Below are positions 7,442 through 15,819 of a DNA stretch of 21,987 bases, piece by piece; the stretch's first letter is position 1; each line of letters opens with the position of its first letter. Location: the NCBI GenBank assembly GCA_900759455.1, contig CAAEVI010000108.1:1-21987 (forward strand). The letters run 5' to 3'. Both the position numbers and the translations under genes were made by a program. Below the pieces are notes generated by a model that was not told the origin of the DNA, made no database searches, and saw only the letters and a program-made list of their open reading frames with translations. This DNA comes from Erysipelotrichaceae bacterium (lineage in GTDB: Bacteria; Bacillota_I; Bacilli_A; Erysipelotrichales; Erysipelotrichaceae).

Positions 7442-7958
7442 CATGATAAAAGAGCCTGTCGATATCGCAATTGATCAAGCCCGGATCCAGGACGCACAGC
7501 AGCTGCTGCACTTCTTAAAACAGATCGGCAGTGAATCAGACAATCTGACGTTCGGTGAAGAAGGTCTTCCTGTTACTTTGAAAGAGGAAGAAGCTTATCT
7601 GGCAGCCGCCTATGACTCCCGTGACTGTCTCCTGCTGCTGGCAAAGCATCACGGAAAGATCGCAGGCAATGCCAATCTTACACGGCTGCCGCGGCGGATG
7701 AAGCACCGCGGAGAACTCAGCATTTCCATCGCCAGAGATTATTGGAACCAGGGCATCGGAACTATGCTGCTGACTAAGATCATCGCTTTTGCGAAAGAAC
7801 ATGATTTTGAATTTATCGATCTGGAGGTACGCAGCGACCATCACGCTGCTATCCATCTGTATCAAAAATTCGGTTTTCAGAAAACAGGCATCCGCCCGGC
7901 ATTTTTCAAAATCAACGGTCACTATTTTGACTGCGACATGATGACACTTCAGCTGTGA
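7431..7958 (+). CDS. GNAT-family N-acetyltransferase (RimI/RimJ-like)
   Basis: A 175-residue acetyltransferase. The acetyl-CoA loop NQGIGT (106-111) follows the beta-4 segment ELSISIARDYW, and HLYQKFGF in the C-terminal half is the usual motif B. The start is uncertain. ATG 7431 overlaps the last codons of the VOC gene, GTG 7425 lies just upstream, and ATG 7443 lies directly after the VOC stop. No strong ribosome site precedes any of them, so translation probably depends on coupling with the VOC gene. It is the third gene of the plus-strand operon and ends at a weak hairpin. The family includes ribosomal-protein and antibiotic acetyltransferases, and no specific substrate is indicated. Confidence 0.85.
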   Translation: MNPDMIKEPVDIAIDQARIQDAQQLLHFLKQIGSESDNLTFGEEGLPVTLKEEEAYLAAAYDSRDCLLLLAKHHGKIAGNANLTRLPRRMKHRGELSISIARDYWNQGIGTMLLTKIIAFAKEHDFEFIDLEVRSDHHAAIHLYQKFGFQKTGIRPAFFKINGHYFDCDMMTLQL

Positions 7959-7979
7959 TCGTCCTGCCGCAGTTTTTTT
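7951..7979 (+). terminator. Weak intrinsic terminator after the GNAT gene
   Basis: AGCTGTG (7951-7957) can pair with CGCAGTT (7968-7974), including two G-T wobbles, and a run of seven T ends at 7979. The stop codon lies in the stem. The hairpin is short, so the call is tentative. Confidence 0.4.
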
Positions 7980-8001
7980 ATTATTTGTCTTTTGGAAAGC
8001 A

Positions 8002-8030
8002 TTGATTTTTATCTCTTTCCTTCTTATAAT
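8002..8030 (+). promoter_or_regulatory. Promoter of the MATE exporter gene
   Basis: TTGATT (8002-8007) and a perfect TATAAT (8025-8030) are spaced by 17 bases. The leader is only about 23 bases, leaving no room for a riboswitch. Confidence 0.75.
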
Positions 8031-8059
8031 TTGGCTTGTTATAAGGGAGGAGACAAAAA

Positions 8060-9412
8060 ATGGCAAAAACCGCAAATATTACTGAAGGATCGATCGTAAA
8101 ACCGCTCTTTTATTTTTTCTTTCCGATCCTGCTGGGGACTTTTTTTCAACAATTATATAATACTGTCGATGCGCTGATCGTAGGCAACTTTCTCGGCAAA
8201 GAAGCACTGGCTGCCGTAGGCGGAACAACTTCCACTTATCTCAACCTGTTTGTCGGCTTTTTCGTAGGCCTTTCCAGCGGCACGACCGTTTTGATCTCAC
8301 AGTATTTCGGATCAAGGAATTATGAACATATATCACGTACGGTACATACTTCCATTGCCCTTTCTGTTGTGATCGGCGTTCTGTTAAGCATTGCCGGTTT
8401 CTTCTCTGCCCGCGCATCGCTTATCTTTCTGAATGTGCCGGCGGAAATCTTAGATCTTTCTTTGAATTATATTTATATTTATTTCATCGGATTGTTCCTG
8501 ATGCTCATCTATAATATGGGATGTGCGATCCTGCGTGCGGTCGGCGACTCCAAGCACCCGCTGTATTTTTTGATAGCCTCTTGTTTCGTAAACATCGTTT
8601 TGGATATTCTGTTTGTTTACGTTTTCGGATGGGGCGTACGCGGTGCGGCAATTGCTACTGTTTTAGCGCAGGCCGCAGCTGCAGCCCTCATTATGCTCTC
8701 CCTGTTTCAAAGTGATGATGCCCTGCATTTTTCTTTTCATGATCTCTGCATCGATTTTAAGATCACAAAGGATATCTTTAAGATCGGCTTCCCGGCTGCC
8801 ATCGAATCTGTTTTATATACGATTTCCAATCTGATCATCGCCGCCAAGATCAATGACTTCGGTGTTGATGTCATTGCGGCCAATACCGCCTATGGTAAGA
8901 TCGATGCGATCTACTGGATGATCCTGCAGGCCTTCGGTATTTCCATTACGACTTTTGTCGGGCAAAATTTCGGAGCCCGTAAATTTGACCGTGTAAAAAA
9001 AGGAATCAATCGCTGGATGGCTATCGCCCTCGCGATCTCTGCCGTCCTCTCTGTGCTGATGATCTTCTTTGCCCCGCAGCTGCTGTTGCTGTTCAACAAC
9101 GATCCGGCGGTCATTCGCATCGGCCGTCAGATCATCATCTGGATCGTTCCTTTCTGGTTTACCTATGTTCCGATCGGTCTGATGTCCGGCAGTCTGCGCG
9201 GAATGGGAAACACGCTGATCCCGACCATCATCACCGCTGTCGGCATTATCGGTCTTCGTTCGGTATGGATCCTTCTGATCCCGAATCTGTCACTGCAGTC
9301 TGTCTTCATGGTCTATCCCGCAACATGGATCGTCACTTCGATCGTCTTCCTGTTCTATTACTATTCCGGATTGTATAAAAAAGGCATCATTCAGGTTTCA
9401 AACGCTATATGA
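8060..9412 (+). CDS. MATE-family multidrug/toxin exporter
   Basis: A 450-residue integral membrane protein with about 12 hydrophobic segments in two homologous halves, the standard MATE length and layout. The first half opens with VKPLFYFFFPILLGTFFQQL and YNTVDALIVGNFLG, the signature start of NorM/DinF-like proteins. The second half repeats the pattern from about residue 240 (FKIGFPAAIESVLYTISN), and GQNFGARKFDRVKKGI is the matching loop. It exchanges Na+ or H+ for cationic drugs or other toxic organics. The start at 8060 has GGGAGG nine bases upstream, and the gene has its own strong promoter. It stands alone, converging on the polysaccharide operon across a shared terminator. The substrate cannot be told from sequence. 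Confidence 0.93.
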   Translation: MAKTANITEGSIVKPLFYFFFPILLGTFFQQLYNTVDALIVGNFLGKEALAAVGGTTSTYLNLFVGFFVGLSSGTTVLISQYFGSRNYEHISRTVHTSIALSVVIGVLLSIAGFFSARASLIFLNVPAEILDLSLNYIYIYFIGLFLMLIYNMGCAILRAVGDSKHPLYFLIASCFVNIVLDILFVYVFGWGVRGAAIATVLAQAAAAALIMLSLFQSDDALHFSFHDLCIDFKITKDIFKIGFPAAIESVLYTISNLIIAAKINDFGVDVIAANTAYGKIDAIYWMILQAFGISITTFVGQNFGARKFDRVKKGINRWMAIALAISAVLSVLMIFFAPQLLLLFNNDPAVIRIGRQIIIWIVPFWFTYVPIGLMSGSLRGMGNTLIPTIITAVGIIGLRSVWILLIPNLSLQSVFMVYPATWIVTSIVFLFYYYSGLYKKGIIQVSNAI

Positions 9413-9487
9413 CAGGCTAAACGATCTGTCTGAATCCCCTGCTTGTATAATAAACAAAACCGGAAAACTTTTGTACAAAAAACAAAG

Positions 9488-9534
9488 ATGCTGCCGTACA
9501 GTAATCCTGACATCACTGTATGGCAGCATTTTTT
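9488..9534. terminator. Bidirectional terminator between MATE and cyclic-di-GMP operons
   Basis: ATGCTGCCGTACAGT (9488-9502) pairs with ACTGTATGGCAGCAT (9515-9529), 15 pairs with one wobble around a 12-base loop. It is followed by T on the plus strand (to 9534), and on the minus strand by a T-rich tract (the A-rich 9477-9486). It serves the convergent genes on both sides. The remaining convergent spacer (9413-9586) also holds an exact TTTTGTACAAAA palindrome (9469-9480) and an isolated plus-strand TATAAT (9446-9451) with no gene behind it. Confidence 0.88.
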
Positions 9535-9586
9535 CCGAGCAGAGCATGTTTTCAAAACAATGCCAGGCTGCATCGATAAATCCTTT

Positions 9587-11470
9587 TTATGCATATTCCT
9601 GCTTTTTTCCCACATCGAAATGAGCGGTCATATTCTCGCAGAAAACATCCATCATGAAACAGCGCTGCTGTGCCGACATGGGATCAAATATAAGAGCAAG
9701 ATGTCCCTTTTGGCAACGGACGACCCGGCACGAAAAGAGAAACGCTCCCCACTGCATGGTGACAGACTGTCCCAAAACGATCCGTTGATATTCCTCATCC
9801 AGGCGCAGTCCGCATCCCTGCACACTCAGATCGACCATTTCCGCAACGGTTTCGAAATCTCCGCAGCTGATGATTGTTTTCTGTGTCTCCCGCAGCGGGA
9901 CTCTTTGACTTTTTCGCAGCAGCGGCTTTTCCCACGCAGCCTGGATCGCTACGATCATGCCGGCCATGTTATATCCGCTCCAAAACAGATTCAGCAAAAA
10001 ACCAAACAGCTGGGTCTGATCATGGAGCACTCTTCCCAGTGAAACGATCCAGCCGACGATTGTCAATACCAGCAGCAGGATATGAACAAATGCAAATTTA
10101 TACTGAAAGATCCTTTCCTCATGCAGTGTTTCCTTGGAAGTCACTTTGAAAGATGTTTTGCATCGGAAAAGTTCTTTGCAGACCGAAACCGAAAGAAAAG
10201 GCGCCATGACCATTTCATAATAATGTCCCCATCGGCTGCTTCTGGTATGCGGTGTCATCACCCGGGAGATCATTTTCTGTGCCAGCAGATAGGGAACATA
10301 AAAACATGCTATTTCGATCAAAGTGGAGTCCAGTGCCATCATCCCGAATAAAAGATAAAGGATCGGACAAAGGATAAAGACCATTTTCTGAAGATTACAG
10401 AACCAGTACAGCACCCCGTCAAAATAAGCTATTTTCTGAGCAAAACTAAGTCCTTCGGTAAACAGGGGATTATAATGACGAAGTACCTGCAGATTGCCCC
10501 GGCACCAGCGGTCTCTTTGTTTGATCAGCTCGGGCAGGGTGGATGCGGACAGGCCGTACACAAGTTCTTCGTTGATCAGCAGCGAACGATAGCCTCTTGC
10601 CTGCAAGACCATGCCGACCGCCATATCTTCGGTGATGGAACAAGTCGGATAGCCGTTGATTTCCATGATGCAGCTGCGCCGGAACAGCGCATTTGTCCCG
10701 ACATGGAGCACGGCATTTTTGGTAGCCCTGGCACTTTGAATATCACGCATGAAAAAGTCCTGTTCATTTGGAATTTTCTTATCAAGGTGATACTGGTAAA
10801 CATCCTGATTGTAATAGACCTGCGGTGTCTGTACGAATGCCATCTGTTCATCTTCAAAGTAGCCGACAGTCCGTTGCAGAAACTGCGGTTTAACGATCAT
10901 ATCCGCGTCCAGCACGGCAAACAGATCCCCCTGAATGATGGTCAGTGCATGATTGATATTGCCGGCTTTGGCATGTTCATTGCCTTCTCTGCTCACATAG
11001 CGGACATTAAACTTCCGACACAGCTTCCTCAACTCGTCCCGATGACCGTCATCGCATACATATACACAGAAGCGATCATTTGGATAATGCAGATTGACAG
11101 CCGCTGCGATCGTCATTTCCAGCAAATATAAGGGCTCATTGTAAGTTACGATCAACACATCCACAAACGGAAGGCTTTTGTCCTGATATACTTCCAGGCT
11201 TTTTTTCACAGGGCGATAAGTCCCGGTAAAAAGATACTGAAAGGTAAGAAAGGTCAGCAAAGAAAGACATTCCGCAGCCAGCAGGATCACTCCTGCCGCA
11301 AAAGACAGCCACCCCTTCTGCAGCGGAACTGCCGTTACTCTCCAAAACGTATAAGCAAACGTGATGACCCAGCCCGACAACAAAATAAAATAAATCGCGC
11401 TTTTGCTTTTTTTCTTTGGCAGGCAGGCAAAAAACATGATCAGTCCCAGTATCGGAATAATAATTTTCAT
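9587..11470 (-). CDS. BcsA-like processive family-2 glycosyltransferase with C-terminal PilZ domain
   Basis: A 627-residue membrane synthase, start ATG 11470 (AAAGGAGG upstream, one base after the TGA of the cyclase gene). Hydrophobic segments lie at about 1-17, 24-43 and 55-81, the GT2 domain at about 100-345, then further segments near 356-380, 385-400, 460-482 and 489-513. Catalytic motifs of processive GT2 enzymes are present: DDG (140-142), HAKAGNINHA, DAD (188-190), TED (280-282) and QRDRW (318-322). The tail is a PilZ domain with RKSQR (519-523, RxxxR) and DLSVQG (547-552, D/NxSxxG), the two cyclic-di-GMP binding motifs. In BcsA, ligand binding opens the active site. The FFCGS motif of cellulose synthases is replaced by HVGTN (256-260), so the polymer may not be cellulose. 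No BcsB, BcsZ or export partner is adjacent. Confidence 0.92.
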   Translation of the reverse strand: MKIIIPILGLIMFFACLPKKKSKSAIYFILLSGWVITFAYTFWRVTAVPLQKGWLSFAAGVILLAAECLSLLTFLTFQYLFTGTYRPVKKSLEVYQDKSLPFVDVLIVTYNEPLYLLEMTIAAAVNLHYPNDRFCVYVCDDGHRDELRKLCRKFNVRYVSREGNEHAKAGNINHALTIIQGDLFAVLDADMIVKPQFLQRTVGYFEDEQMAFVQTPQVYYNQDVYQYHLDKKIPNEQDFFMRDIQSARATKNAVLHVGTNALFRRSCIMEINGYPTCSITEDMAVGMVLQARGYRSLLINEELVYGLSASTLPELIKQRDRWCRGNLQVLRHYNPLFTEGLSFAQKIAYFDGVLYWFCNLQKMVFILCPILYLLFGMMALDSTLIEIACFYVPYLLAQKMISRVMTPHTRSSRWGHYYEMVMAPFLSVSVCKELFRCKTSFKVTSKETLHEERIFQYKFAFVHILLLVLTIVGWIVSLGRVLHDQTQLFGFLLNLFWSGYNMAGMIVAIQAAWEKPLLRKSQRVPLRETQKTIISCGDFETVAEMVDLSVQGCGLRLDEEYQRIVLGQSVTMQWGAFLFSCRVVRCQKGHLALIFDPMSAQQRCFMMDVFCENMTAHFDVGKKQEYA

Positions 11471-11471
11471 C

Positions 11472-13442
11472 TCATTTGTCCTCCTTTTTTTCGATATCCA
11501 GACGAAGGATCTCACGCCGGGAACACTCTTTCCGGCAATAACGGCAGGTGCTTACCATACAGCGGGTTCCGTCCGGATTGATATAGTATCGGTTCTTGCC
11601 AAGACGCTTGGCTATATACAGTGCACTGTCCGCCCCTTCATAGAGGCTTTCATAGGCAGAAATTCCCTTTTCTTTTGCAATGCGGCAGGCGCCGATGCTG
11701 ACCGAAAGACGATACTGCGCATACGGAGAAAACACAGCTTGCATCTTTGCCATCAAATGATCCAGTTTTGCCTTCAGGACAGCATCATGCAGATCCTTCG
11801 GCAGAAAGACGACAAACTCATCCCCGCCCAGACGACCGATCAGATCACTGCTTCGAAACTCTGTTTTCAGACAATCTGCAAACAGACAGAGAACATGATC
11901 TCCCTGCGGATGGCCAAGATGATCGTTGACGGCTTTAAAATGGTCCAGATCCAGCAGCAGCATGACTCCTTTTTCTTCCCTGTCCAAAAGCTTTTCTGTT
12001 TCCGCTTTGAAACTGCTTCTGCTCAAAAGTTTGGTCAGATCGTCCCGATGATGCTTTTTCTTCTCATTTTCCAAAGAGAGTGCCAGCTGCTTTTTAGCCG
12101 TCTCTTCTCTCGTCTGATCAATGATGACCCCGATCAGATCATCATCCACCTCATACGTATGAACAGCAAGATATTTTCCCTGATACAGTATGACGCCGTT
12201 TTCTTTTCTCGCTGCGGCCAACTCTTTCAGAAAGGAACGAAACTGCTGCGGATGAGATAGAAAATAGGCCTGATCATCCTGCGGAATGTTTAAAATGCTC
12301 CACAAAGTTTCCGAATAAAAACTGCCGCCCTCCAGTTCAAGACATTCAAAGGCTGCCAGATACGGTGAAATCGAACCAAACAGATGATTCATCCGCTTGT
12401 CTTTATGAATAAAACTCTGTCGAAAGGCATCGATTGCCAGTATCGTCGGCTGCAGTTCTTTGAGACGGCAGGCATCAAAGGTCACGCTGTAATCTCCTTC
12501 CATGATCATATTGATCTTACCGTTGATTTTTTTGAGATCATCGAACAGATTTTTCTTCAGCAGCAGATAAAGACAAAAGATCACTGACAGGCAAAGGATC
12601 ACAAGCAGGAAAATCACTTTGATCATCTGATTCAACACCTGCTCTCCTACTCTCCCTATATCACGAACGGCTGCCAGATACATTGTTTCATAAGAAGTAA
12701 TTTTCATAAGGCAGGATGACTCTTTGGTCTCCGTGATGAACCAGCCCCTGTCTGCATGTTTTTCAACAAAAGCAAGTCGCTGCTCATCACTCAATGCTTT
12801 CTTCAGCTCGACCTCCTCTGTGTTATTCTCTGTCATTCCCAGTATTTTGCCGTTTTCCTTATGGACAGCCGCAATAATGGTATGAAAATCCGTAGATGCA
12901 TTGGCAAGGACGCTGGCCGCCTGCTCCTCCAAATCAGAAACCCCCGTTTTATCTCTGCCGATTTCAATATATATCGTATCAAACAGAGCATGTTCCACTT
13001 GTTTCCTGATTATGAGCGTACTTTCTTCCGCCGTGATCGAAAATGCCTTATCACTTTCCTCCATGGTCTGATATACGTGCCCTTGTTTGTTTGAGATACT
13101 GCTGAATATCACTTGGTTGTTTTCATCCAGCAGCGAAATTTCCTTTGCCTCGATCAGCTCACTGAGCCATGACAGCAGCTGCGGAATATTCTCATCGTTT
13201 TTCCCCAGCAAGACAGCGACCTGCTGCAGGCGCTGATCTAATTTCGCTTCCTGATCGGCCTTGCGGATTTGTTCCTGATGCCTTTCTTTTTTCAAATTTT
13301 CCTCAACATTCGCCAACACTTCGGAAAGGTCTTCCGCATTTCTTTCGATTGAACTGTGATAGGTCTCATATCCTAAAAAAACAAGCAGTGACAGCATTGC
13401 GGCCGAAAGGATCAAAGCAGTCTTGAAATAGATCCATTTCAT
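11472..13442 (-). CDS. Membrane diguanylate cyclase (intact GGDEF and I-site) with four-cysteine tail
   Basis: A 656-residue sensor. TM helix 7-24, an extracellular region of about 250 residues (coiled-coil start, likely Cache-like), TM helix 273-295, a HAMP-like linker to about 345, a PAS-like region (about 350-447), then GGDEF at about 460-620. GRLGGDEF carries an exact GGDEF (539-543). RSSD (530-533) lies five residues ahead, the canonical RxxD inhibitory site, so an active cyclase with product feedback is expected. After the domain, Cys628, 633, 636 and 640 form C-x4-C-x2-C-x3-C in a basic tail. This is not a standard part of GGDEF proteins and is a candidate Zn or Fe-S site. The start ATG overlaps the stop of the GGDEF-EAL gene (ATGA, 13439-13442), with CAGGAG upstream. 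The stop is one base from the synthase start. Confidence 0.93.
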   Translation of the reverse strand: MKWIYFKTALILSAAMLSLLVFLGYETYHSSIERNAEDLSEVLANVEENLKKERHQEQIRKADQEAKLDQRLQQVAVLLGKNDENIPQLLSWLSELIEAKEISLLDENNQVIFSSISNKQGHVYQTMEESDKAFSITAEESTLIIRKQVEHALFDTIYIEIGRDKTGVSDLEEQAASVLANASTDFHTIIAAVHKENGKILGMTENNTEEVELKKALSDEQRLAFVEKHADRGWFITETKESSCLMKITSYETMYLAAVRDIGRVGEQVLNQMIKVIFLLVILCLSVIFCLYLLLKKNLFDDLKKINGKINMIMEGDYSVTFDACRLKELQPTILAIDAFRQSFIHKDKRMNHLFGSISPYLAAFECLELEGGSFYSETLWSILNIPQDDQAYFLSHPQQFRSFLKELAAARKENGVILYQGKYLAVHTYEVDDDLIGVIIDQTREETAKKQLALSLENEKKKHHRDDLTKLLSRSSFKAETEKLLDREEKGVMLLLDLDHFKAVNDHLGHPQGDHVLCLFADCLKTEFRSSDLIGRLGGDEFVVFLPKDLHDAVLKAKLDHLMAKMQAVFSPYAQYRLSVSIGACRIAKEKGISAYESLYEGADSALYIAKRLGKNRYYINPDGTRCMVSTCRYCRKECSRREILRLDIEKKEDK

Positions 13443-15679
13443 GGCTGTTCTCCTGAAACGTTTCGCTGCGCCCGGATCTTTTGCATATATTCATCCGCAC
13501 ACAGGGCCCGGCTGTAATAATACCCCTGTGCAAAACAACAGCCGTTTTCCAGCAAAAACGTACGCTGCTGTTCATTTTCCACACCTTCCGCAACAAGCTG
13601 AAGCCGCAGCCGTCTTGCCAGATCGATCGTTGCCTGAATAACAGACTCCATTTTTTGATTGCCGATGCCGCTCACAAATGAACGATCCAGCTTAATGACA
13701 TCAAAATCAATATTGGCTAACGACTGCAGACTGGAGATGCCGGTCCCATAATCATCCATATCCACCCTGCAGCCAATGGCATGCAGCTGTTCGACCAGAC
13801 TTTTCATTGGCTTGATTTCATCATAAAAAGCACTCTCCGTTATTTCAAATGCCAGCTTGGAAGGATCGATGCGGTATTCCTTTATCAGCTGTCTTAGTTT
13901 TTGTATGATTCTTTGATCGTGAAGATGCAGACGGGAAAGGTTAATGGAGACCGGCAGGATTTCAAGAGAGCTGTGCATCATCTTCTGCAGATCGCGACAG
14001 ACAATTTCCAATACCTGCTCATCCAGATCGATTATTTTCCCGTATTCTTCCATGCAGGGAATGAAATCCTGCGGTGAAATAAAGCCCTGAACAGGATGCG
14101 GCCAGCGGACAAGTGCTTCGCTGCCTATCATGACATTGTTCCTCATGTCAAATTTCGGCTGGTAATATACGATAAATTCATGCTTTTCCAATGCCGCATC
14201 GCACATCGACTCCATCTGTATGCGCTGCAGGCTTTGTTCCTTCATCTGTTTATCGAAAAAAGCATATTTTTTACCGGCATGATTCTTCACCGTATATTTG
14301 GCAATCGACGCATTGACAAGCACGGTATGAAGATCTTTTCCTTCACAAAACATACAGATCCCCATTGAAAGAGAGAACGGAACACAGCTGCCTTTTTTCA
14401 CATCCTTATCGATGCGGGATAATACAGCGCTCAGTTTCGATTCCACCACCGTTTCATCATCTGTCCGCAGTGCCGCAACAAAATGATCCCCGTGACTTCG
14501 GTATAATAAAATATCTTTGATTTCCTCTGCCATGATCCGGTCAATATAGCGAAGCAGCCAGTCTCCCCGTTTGGTTCCATACAATAGATTCAGTGACTTG
14601 AATCGATCGATATCAAAAACAATAAAGCAGTATTGATTTTGTTCTTCTGCGGGCAGAGTCTGAAAATACATTCTGAAATAATTAAAATTTTTCTTTTGCA
14701 GCAGATCATCGACAAAGACAATCGTATTGATTTTTTTATGATAATGACGATAAAGAAGCAGACTGCATAAAATGATCATTGACAAAAGCATCCCCAGACC
14801 GCCAATGATCCACAGGATGTCACGTTCCAGCTGATCGACCCTGGCGAATGCCGATTCTTTATCGACATAAGTGAGCAGATGCCAGTTTTCAATGCCGATG
14901 TCTGCCAAATGAGCCAGATATTCTTTGCCCTGATAATGAAAAGTTAAAAACTCTTTCTCTGTCAGGAGTGCCTGATTGGCGCCGGCATTTTTCTGCATTT
15001 CCTCCAGCAGATCATCCAGCCGGTTGACTTCTCCGTCGCTGAGGGTAATGACAGAATTTTCCTCACTGTCCACGACCATGCTGTTTCCGGCACCGTGAAA
15101 AGACGATACATTCAATAGGTCATAAAAATGACTGGCCTCATAGGTAGCACTCAATACAAAACGCACAGTTCCCTCAGGACCATAAACCGGTGCTGTGATG
15201 ATATTCAGCATCTGCTCCTCATCGGAAACCGAAGGATAACTCTTTGTGATCATGGAAGCACCCTTAAACCCCTCTTTATAATATTCCATATCACTGACAT
15301 CCAACTGTTCCCCTTCAATCGTTTCACACAGACCGGATGCATCAATCACCCCCATAGTGTAAAACTGATAATATTTCGCATAGCTCTCCATCCGTCTTAA
15401 AATCTCTTCCCTGGATATCGCGTTCCCTCTCGAAATATCATCTGCCAAAGTCTGCAGAACACTTTGTCTCGACAAAAGTTCATTATGCACGATTTTTGCA
15501 TTCTGCTCGCTCATTTCTGCCACATCGTCGCGAATGGATTGTTCAAAAGCATGCATGACCTTTGTTTCCAGCAAATGGAAACTGATCGTTCCTAACAAAA
15601 AAATGCCTGCTGCGCCGGACAGCAGTGCGTTTCTCGTTGTACGCTTCATATCAAAATAATTGTGTATCGTATGCCTCAT
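13439..15679 (-). CDS. Membrane GGDEF-EAL protein, likely cyclic-di-GMP phosphodiesterase with degenerate GGDEF
   Basis: A 746-residue protein, from the second of two adjacent ATGs (15682 and 15679; GAGGAG fits the latter better). An upstream TTG at 15706 is beyond the predicted transcription start. TM helices at about 17-37 and 289-310 flank an extracellular dCache-like sensor. The GGDEF domain (about 320-480) reads HGDHF (396-400) where GGDEF belongs, so it is probably a non-catalytic, perhaps GTP-sensing, domain. The EAL domain (about 490-735) keeps its key residues: EAL (521-523), Asn580 in INLS, Glu615 in ITES, the DDYGTG pair Asp642/643, Lys663 in IKLD, Glu698 in AEGVE and Gln718 in QGYYYS. 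It should therefore hydrolyse cyclic-di-GMP to pGpG. It is the first gene of the operon and overlaps the cyclase gene by four bases. Confidence 0.93.
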   Translation of the reverse strand: MRHTIHNYFDMKRTTRNALLSGAAGIFLLGTISFHLLETKVMHAFEQSIRDDVAEMSEQNAKIVHNELLSRQSVLQTLADDISRGNAISREEILRRMESYAKYYQFYTMGVIDASGLCETIEGEQLDVSDMEYYKEGFKGASMITKSYPSVSDEEQMLNIITAPVYGPEGTVRFVLSATYEASHFYDLLNVSSFHGAGNSMVVDSEENSVITLSDGEVNRLDDLLEEMQKNAGANQALLTEKEFLTFHYQGKEYLAHLADIGIENWHLLTYVDKESAFARVDQLERDILWIIGGLGMLLSMIILCSLLLYRHYHKKINTIVFVDDLLQKKNFNYFRMYFQTLPAEEQNQYCFIVFDIDRFKSLNLLYGTKRGDWLLRYIDRIMAEEIKDILLYRSHGDHFVAALRTDDETVVESKLSAVLSRIDKDVKKGSCVPFSLSMGICMFCEGKDLHTVLVNASIAKYTVKNHAGKKYAFFDKQMKEQSLQRIQMESMCDAALEKHEFIVYYQPKFDMRNNVMIGSEALVRWPHPVQGFISPQDFIPCMEEYGKIIDLDEQVLEIVCRDLQKMMHSSLEILPVSINLSRLHLHDQRIIQKLRQLIKEYRIDPSKLAFEITESAFYDEIKPMKSLVEQLHAIGCRVDMDDYGTGISSLQSLANIDFDVIKLDRSFVSGIGNQKMESVIQATIDLARRLRLQLVAEGVENEQQRTFLLENGCCFAQGYYYSRALCADEYMQKIRAQRNVSGEQP

Positions 15680-15710
15680 CATTTTCTCCTCATCCTTGAA
15701 TTTCAACGCG

Positions 15711-15739
15711 ATTATACCAACAGGAAATCATTTTGTCAT
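15711..15739 (-). promoter_or_regulatory. Promoter of the cyclic-di-GMP operon
   Basis: On the minus strand, ATGACA (15734-15739) and TATAAT (15711-15716) are separated by 17 bases, with a TGG just before the -10. The leader is about 22 bases, so there is no room for a cyclic-di-GMP riboswitch. Confidence 0.75.
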
Positions 15740-15777
15740 TGAGGAAAGGACAAAACAAAGATGTAATTATTGGAAGC

Positions 15778-15812
15778 AAAAAAGTCAGGTATCCTGCTCG
15801 TGATGTCCTGAC
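15778..15812 (-). terminator. Terminator downstream of the Fe-S protein remnant
   Basis: GTCAGG (15784-15789) pairs with CCTGAC (15807-15812). On the minus strand the stem runs into six T (A-run 15778-15783). A T-run also follows on the plus strand (15815-15821). It ends transcription from the ABC transporter side just before the cyclic-di-GMP promoter. Confidence 0.7.
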
Positions 15813-15819
15813 CGTTTTT

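Noticed and set aside
9410..9451. Small GACAG/CTGTC hairpin and TATAAT after the MATE gene as a small RNA
   Set aside because: No matching -35 and no conserved structure. The strong terminator close by explains the region sufficiently.
10475..11131. Long plus-strand open frame opposite the synthase gene
   Set aside because: It lies wholly antisense to a gene with complete catalytic motifs and shows no domain or ribosome site of its own.
15680..15710. Cyclic-di-GMP riboswitch ahead of the signalling operon
   Set aside because: The predicted leader is only about 22 bases, too short for either known riboswitch class.
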